Shown here piece after piece: positions 60,118 through 64,000 of a DNA stretch of 64,000 nt. The notes under the pieces were generated by a model that had not been told where the DNA came from, made no database searches, and saw only the letters and a list, made by a program, of their open reading frames with translations. Position numbers and translations under genes: made by a program. The stretch is from an uncultured Nitrospira sp. (GTDB lineage Bacteria > Nitrospirota > Nitrospiria > Nitrospirales > Nitrospiraceae). The stretch covers positions 182,943 to 246,942 of the forward strand of contig CABVSR010000003.1 in assembly GCA_902500995.1 (NCBI GenBank), read 5' to 3'. The stretch's first letter is position 1. Each line of letters opens with the position of its first letter.

Positions 60118-61632
60118 ATGAATCTGGGAATCCTCGTCGGTGCGATCGTTGCCATTCTGTCCTGCGTGGCTGGAATGTTGATCGGCCTGACGTACCTGTG
60201 TACACGCCGCGGCAAACCGGTTCCGGCCCTGCCGTTCTACGCGGGTGGCGTGGGCGTCTTTTTGGTTGTCGCATCGCTGGTCGGCCACAGCGACCTTGTC
60301 ACTGCTCTTCCTCATCTCGTTCTAGCCGGACTTGAGGTGGCGGCCTGGCTGGGCGCAGCGTTCTTCGTCTTCACGATCCTGGATGCCTTCTTCATCGGGG
60401 AATGGCTGATCGAGCGAGGGCAGCGATACATTCCCGATATCGTTCGGCAGCTACTCATCGGCGCGGAAGTCGTGGCAGCCGGTGTGGTGATCCTCTGGTT
60501 GGTCATGGGGATCAACCTCGTCGCGCTCGTGGCATTACCCACCGTGGCGGCGGCGATGGTGGGAGTGGCGTTAAAGGATACGTTGACGAGATTTTTCTCC
60601 GGTATTGAGCTTGGAAAGCTCGTCAAGGTAGGGGATTGGATCACGGTGCTGGAGCGGGAAGGCGTGGTCACTCACATCGGCATGGAGCATGTCAGCTTGC
60701 TGACCAGGGCTCACGATCTGGTGTCGTTGCCCAATGATGTGGTGATTCAAAGCGGGGTCACGAACTATGCCAGACCGACCACGACGCACTTTTGCAATGT
60801 GTGGGTCGATGCCGCCTATCGAACCCCGCCTGAGCAGGTCTGCGCGACGCTGCTTGAGACTGCTGCTGCGGTCTCGGGAGTACTACCGGAGCCCAAATCG
60901 GCCGCGTTCGTGGCCGCGTTCAATGAATCGGCAATTCAATATCGTATCAAGTTTCCGATAGGAGACTTCTCGCAACGGGACTCGATCGAGAGCGCCATGC
61001 GCACCTATATCTGGCATGCCTTCGCGCGCAAAGGGATCGAAATCCCATTTCCGCAGCGCGTGGTGCATCGCACAGCCAGTGAGGAGGTAGCTTCCGCGAG
61101 CCACGCCGTGGAGTGGATCATCAGGCAACTCACGGCGGTCGATTTCTTGGTCACGCTCGATGCGAAGCAACTCGAAGCGTTGGCGGAGGGTGCGCGGTGC
61201 GAATCGTATTTGCCCGGCGAGCGGATCGTTCGTCAAGGCGATCCTGGGGAAGTACTCTATGTGATCGTCTCTGGAACAGTTGATGTCCGGCTGGAGCAGG
61301 GGGGCCTGACGACCACCGTGACGACCTTGGAGCCGGGAAAGTTTTTTGGTGAGATGTCTTTGTTGACCGGCGAGCCCCGATCGGCCACTGTGATAGCTGC
61401 TACGGCGGTCTCAGTCATTGCCGTCGGGAAGCAGGCTTTGCTGCAACTCGTAGAAAACGACCGGCAGCTGATCGAGAGAATGGGAGAGGTGGTCGCTCGT
61501 CGACAGGCCGCGACTGCGGCGGTCAAAGCTCAGCTGTCGCGAGATGCGGAGGCCTTGTCGGTTGTCACCCGCACCCGCTCTCTCGTAGAACGTATTCAAT
61601 ATTTTTTCAGCGGAGCGCGCAAGACTCAGTGA
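60118..61632 (+). CDS. MscS-type channel with C-terminal cyclic-nucleotide-binding domain
   Basis: A 504-residue membrane protein. Three or four N-terminal helices, then the MscS pore-lining helix and beta domain (VGVALKDTLTRFFSGIELGKLVKVGDW, VVTHIGMEHVSL). From about residue 355 a cNMP-binding fold appears: YLPGERIVRQGDPGEVLYVIV and the phosphate-binding FGEMSLLTGEPRSATVIA. Channels of this kind may be gated by cyclic nucleotide rather than by tension; ligand identity is inference. It follows rel by 49 bases with no terminator between. Confidence 0.92.
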   Translation: MNLGILVGAIVAILSCVAGMLIGLTYLCTRRGKPVPALPFYAGGVGVFLVVASLVGHSDLVTALPHLVLAGLEVAAWLGAAFFVFTILDAFFIGEWLIERGQRYIPDIVRQLLIGAEVVAAGVVILWLVMGINLVALVALPTVAAAMVGVALKDTLTRFFSGIELGKLVKVGDWITVLEREGVVTHIGMEHVSLLTRAHDLVSLPNDVVIQSGVTNYARPTTTHFCNVWVDAAYRTPPEQVCATLLETAAAVSGVLPEPKSAAFVAAFNESAIQYRIKFPIGDFSQRDSIESAMRTYIWHAFARKGIEIPFPQRVVHRTASEEVASASHAVEWIIRQLTAVDFLVTLDAKQLEALAEGARCESYLPGERIVRQGDPGEVLYVIVSGTVDVRLEQGGLTTTVTTLEPGKFFGEMSLLTGEPRSATVIAATAVSVIAVGKQALLQLVENDRQLIERMGEVVARRQAATAAVKAQLSRDAEALSVVTRTRSLVERIQYFFSGARKTQ

Positions 61633-61647
61633 GCGATCTCGGTCTGA

Positions 61648-62148
61648 TCAGGGCTGTTTGAAGCTGAGCTTGACGCCTGGTTGGAGTTGAAGCGCAGCCG
61701 CCCGTCCCGCCCCAAGTTCCAGCACATAGAGGGCTCCCCCTTCGGAATGGTACTGGGGACAACCGTCATCCTGTCTGGTGCAGATGGGCGTGTTGCGTTC
61801 GATATGGATGATGGTCTTCTTTGCATCCATCCAAATGATGTCGAGAGGGATCTTGGTATTTTTCATCCAAAAAGTCCAGGGCTGGGCATCCCCGAAGATG
61901 AACAGCATGCCTCGATCGTCCGCGAGATGCTCACGGAACATGAGCCCCTGTGCCCGCTTTTGCGCCGTATCGGCTAATTCTGCCTGAATCACTGTGCCCC
62001 TCGGTGTTTTAACCGGAATCAGAGTGTCAGCCGGTGGGTCAGCGGCCCAGCTCCAGCAAGTCAAGGCCAGCATCACGAGCGTCCATAAGCCACTGGCGAT
62101 CAGTCGTATGAACTCTATTGGAAGGTGTCTGTTGCTTGGATAATGCAT
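61648..62148 (-). CDS. Exported DUF192 protein
   Basis: A 166-residue protein with a signal peptide (cleavage near SWAAD). The DUF192 pattern is clear: ELADTAQKRAQGLMFRE, MLFIFGDAQPWTFWMKNT, PLDIIWMDA, YVLELGAG. Function of the family is not established. It converges on the channel gene, 15 bases apart. Confidence 0.92.
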   Translation of the reverse strand: MHYPSNRHLPIEFIRLIASGLWTLVMLALTCWSWAADPPADTLIPVKTPRGTVIQAELADTAQKRAQGLMFREHLADDRGMLFIFGDAQPWTFWMKNTKIPLDIIWMDAKKTIIHIERNTPICTRQDDGCPQYHSEGGALYVLELGAGRAAALQLQPGVKLSFKQP

Positions 62149-62294
62149 CGACCGTCCCGAGCCGCATCCTAACGAGCTGTGTGTGGGCCGTCAAGATGGG
62201 GCAGGGGAATCTCTGGGGGCTGGATACCGCCTTGCAATTCCGTCGGCCCCTATGCCATCCTCGGCATAACCATTGACTTTGATGGAGGCTGTTC

Positions 62295-62480
62295 ATGAAA
62301 GAAACGCGACGTGTGGTGTACATGCGAGGCGTCTTTGTTTGTCCGAAGTGTCGTCAATCGTATGTGCAGGAAAAATGGATCGAGGAATTCCGAATTCGCT
62401 GTCACAAGTGCGACTATCGCGGAACACTGACTCAAGTATCGGTTGAAGAACACATGGATGAGGAAATCGTTCGTCGTTAG
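62295..62480 (+). CDS. Small zinc-ribbon protein
   Basis: A 61-residue protein with two knuckles, CPKCRQSY and CHKCDYRG, 20 residues apart, typical of a single zinc ribbon. The rest is charged. GGAGGCTG precedes the ATG. DNA, RNA or protein binding is possible; no family name can be given. Confidence 0.75.
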   Translation: MKETRRVVYMRGVFVCPKCRQSYVQEKWIEEFRIRCHKCDYRGTLTQVSVEEHMDEEIVRR

Positions 62481-62620
62481 GCTGCTCAGTTCTACATGGC
62501 GAAACTGACCAAGGTCTCGTCTTTTTTTTCTTCTGGTTAAACACGTTGAGTCCAGCCGGCCGTTCAGGTCTGGCCCTGCCGATGTCAGTCTTGTGCTTGT
62601 AGATCATCTAGAGGTACATC

Positions 62621-63226
62621 ATGCTTCAGATCTGGCGACTGCTGCTGATCTGCACGGCCGGAGTTCTGGCCGTGCCTGCCGCTGGTTCATCGGCCGATAG
62701 TGCCACAATCATTCACGTATTGGTGGCCTACCACTCTTCTTCCGGGAATACCGAGAAAATGGCTGAGGCCGTTGCGGAAGGGGTCCGATTGGTGCCTCAC
62801 ACAGAGGTCATGGTCCGGCGTGTAGGGCATGTCACCGCTGAGGAATTATTCGCTGCAGATGCGATCGTTCTCGGCTCTCCTGTCTATTGGTCGAACATGG
62901 CCAGTGAGGTGAAGGCCTTCATTGATGACTGGCAGTTCAAGTTTGGCGTGTTTCCAGAGTTCAAACTAAAGAATAAGGTGGGCGCGGCATTCGCAACCGG
63001 CGGCCAAATTTCCAGTGGGAAAGAGTTCACGATGCTCTCAATCCTTGCGGCGATGTTGGGAAATTATATGATCACGGTCAGTGGCGGCGGCGCGTTCGGC
63101 GCTTCTGCCACAACGGAAGGTAATAGTCCAGGAATCGATGAGCAGGAGATTTCGAACGCCCGAGAACTGGGGCGGCGGGTAGCTGACGTGGCCGGGGCAG
63201 TCAAGCGAGGACTTGAACGGCAATAA
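62621..63226 (+). CDS. Exported flavodoxin-family protein (WrbA-like)
   Basis: A 201-residue protein. The flavodoxin fold is shown by VAYHSSSGNTEKMAEAV (FMN phosphate loop), GSPVYWSNMASEVKAFID and AFATGGQ, as in WrbA/NAD(P)H:quinone oxidoreductases. Unusually, residues 1-25 form a signal peptide (LLLICTAGVLAVPAAGSSA), which would place a flavoprotein outside the cytoplasm. FMN-containing exported proteins usually need Tat or in situ loading. Confidence 0.88.
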   Translation: MLQIWRLLLICTAGVLAVPAAGSSADSATIIHVLVAYHSSSGNTEKMAEAVAEGVRLVPHTEVMVRRVGHVTAEELFAADAIVLGSPVYWSNMASEVKAFIDDWQFKFGVFPEFKLKNKVGAAFATGGQISSGKEFTMLSILAAMLGNYMITVSGGGAFGASATTEGNSPGIDEQEISNARELGRRVADVAGAVKRGLERQ

Positions 63227-63276
63227 GGCCCAGTGCGCTCAAACTTCCGGTGAGGGTGGCATCTCTGAGGTAGAGA

Positions 63277-63477
63277 TCAAACATGATTGCGGCAGGCACT
63301 TTCCAGTTGGCTTTTGGCGAGTGCGACTAGTTCATGAATATTTTTTGCGCAACGGCCGCAACATCCATTTTCCCGCAAACCGAACTCCGCGATAATTTGC
63401 CTTGTGGTCAGGTATCCCTGATGACCTGCTTCCCGCACATCAGATTCCGTCAAGCCCTTACATAAGCAGACATACAT
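63277..63477 (-). CDS. Bacterioferritin-associated ferredoxin-like protein (BFD [2Fe-2S])
   Basis: A 66-residue protein of the Bfd fold: CLC at residues 4-6 and CGRC at the C-terminal side (NGCCGRCAKNIHELV), the four cysteines of a [2Fe-2S] cluster. Bfd reduces bacterioferritin iron for release; other small members serve nitrite reductase or copper proteins. No ferritin gene is nearby. A near-consensus promoter lies upstream. Confidence 0.9.
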   Translation of the reverse strand: MYVCLCKGLTESDVREAGHQGYLTTRQIIAEFGLRENGCCGRCAKNIHELVALAKSQLESACRNHV

Positions 63478-63564
63478 GAGTGGCGTCTCCCACTGATGGT
63501 CGAGTGTCTCGGCTGGGCGAAAATGAAACTTTCTCGATACTGATAACTGTTCTCAACTATAGTG

Positions 63565-63593
63565 AGTATAGCGGTGGTATTGCGTTCTGTCAA
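63565..63593 (-). promoter_or_regulatory. Sigma-70 promoter of the Bfd-like gene
   Basis: On the - strand TTGACA (63593-63588), 17-base spacer, TATACT (63570-63565). The -35 is perfect and the -10 differs from consensus by one base. Leader about 80 bases. Confidence 0.85.
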
Positions 63594-63858
63594 CATCCAG
63601 TGTGATTGCAGCGAACTGACGGGTGCTGGAGGCGACCAGTAGGAGTTTGTTCTCGGTGGAGAGTGAAGCAGAAGCATTAGGCTTCTATGGCGACATGTAG
63701 GGTAAAGGCGTTTCTTGCCAATTCGATGAACTGACTTGGAGACCTCACCATGCGCTGGGTTTGGTGCGGTCTGCCTTGGATAGGTCCCGAGAGCTCTATC
63801 ACGTGAGCTGATGACGCATCGGGTATTTCAGGCAGGAGCATGCGTCTGATGAAAGTAC

Positions 63859-63892
63859 AAAGGCCGGAGGTTCGGAAGAACCTCCGGCCTTT
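63859..63892. terminator. 15-bp hairpin terminator
   Basis: Perfect stem 63859-63873 with 63878-63892, GGAA loop, T-rich on the + side and A-rich on the other; could act in both directions, including for the - strand gene ending at 63950. Confidence 0.8.
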
Positions 63893-63910
63893 GTTGTGCT
63901 GGGGCCCTTC

Positions 63911-63942
63911 ACGGGCGAAAGAGGACGGCCTCTTTCGCCCGT
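63911..63942 (-). terminator. 14-bp hairpin downstream of the edge gene
   Basis: Perfect 14-bp inverted repeat (63911-63924 with 63929-63942), loop ACGG, only 8 bases past the stop of the - strand gene cut by the window edge. Confidence 0.75.
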
Positions 63943-63949
63943 GTGAGTC

Positions 63950-64000
63950 TTACAGCCAGTTCACGCGCTCGGCCGGCCGAATGTAGATCGGCTCTTCGAC
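63950..64000 (-). CDS. C-terminal end of a gene cut by the window edge
   Basis: Only the last 16 codons are present, ending EEPIYIRPAERVNWL before TAA at 63952-63950. The two following hairpins show that it is the end of a transcribed gene. The protein cannot be identified from this piece. Confidence 0.6.
   Translation of the reverse strand, partial: VEEPIYIRPAERVNWL

Larger units (their letters stand above)
63478..63949. other. Intergenic region with a promoter and two hairpins
   Basis: A 472-base gap. It holds the Bfd promoter near 63565-63593 and two strong hairpins at 63859-63942. An 18-codon Trp-containing frame at about 63750 is not supported as a gene. Nothing else was recognised. 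Confidence 0.6.

Noticed and set aside
57987..60215. 742-codon open frame on the - strand opposite rel
   Set aside because: It is a shadow of the rel frame in GC-rich DNA: the + strand has full RelA/SpoT motifs, and the - strand translation is His/Arg-rich without any recognisable domain.
62481..62540. T-run after the zinc-ribbon gene
   Set aside because: Only a 4-bp stem (GACC/GGTC) precedes it, so a rho-independent terminator is not supported.
63750..63806. 18-codon frame with three Trp codons, followed by hairpins (trp-leader look)
   Set aside because: The gene downstream lies on the opposite strand, so an attenuator here would control nothing; the hairpins are better explained as terminators.

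Overview
The window reads as chromosomal DNA of a nitrite-oxidising bacterium of the genus Nitrospira (Nitrospirota). The evidence is the gene content: two cytochrome bd-like oxidase proteins with Nitrospira-type flanking cytochromes c, two NxrC-like haem-b proteins beside a TorD-type chaperone and a four-cluster ferredoxin, a Pup gene ending in Gly-Gly-Glu, K+-independent membrane pyrophosphatase, and many multihaem c-type cytochromes. The base composition is GC-rich and genes are densely packed, mostly on the + strand. No insertion sequence, prophage, CRISPR array, rRNA or tRNA was seen.

Layout. (1) 0.2-10.1 kb: a periplasmic copper region with a 1621-residue multicopper oxidase, three secreted cupredoxin-like proteins sharing an amicyanin-type Cys-x2-His-x2-Met loop, a LolA-like protein and a TPR/HEAT protein. 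(2) 10.4-18.7 kb: one long cluster built around a first bd-like oxidase protein (methyltransferase, DUF420, PCP_red protein, membrane proteins, DUF3047 and two FGE-fold proteins). (3) 18.6-25.5 kb: the second bd-like oxidase module, with two newly read small membrane peptides before it and three membrane-anchored cytochromes c after it, closed by a strong terminator. (4) 25.6-33.2 kb: mobA, a glycosyltransferase, argS, and tgt-yajC-secD-secF. (5) 33.2-39.0 kb: a multi-PAS histidine kinase with an NtrC-like regulator whose GAFTGA loop is altered, and a WD40 protein on the - strand. (6) 39.2-52.9 kb: a cluster of nitrite oxidoreductase (NXR) accessory genes: a HExxH protein, NapG-like ferredoxin, TorD-like chaperone, NxrC-like subunit, cobalamin-type radical SAM protein, membrane protein, TPR, TatA, NHL protein, second NxrC-like subunit, PDZ-like protein and two pentahaem cytochromes. 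(7) 53.0-64.0 kb: H+-pyrophosphatase, an isolated pup, recJ-rel, an MscS channel with a cyclic-nucleotide domain, DUF192, a zinc ribbon, a secreted flavodoxin, a Bfd-like ferredoxin, and the last residues of a - strand gene cut by the window edge.

How it fits together: the ferredoxin, TorD-like chaperone, TatA, MobA and NxrC-like proteins would serve assembly and export of a molybdenum bis-MGD enzyme such as NXR, whose catalytic NxrA/NxrB subunits are not visible here. Electrons would pass through periplasmic cytochromes c to the bd-like oxidase complex. YajC-SecDF and the membrane pyrophosphatase serve export and energy conservation. Functions are inferred from motifs and context; no database search was available.
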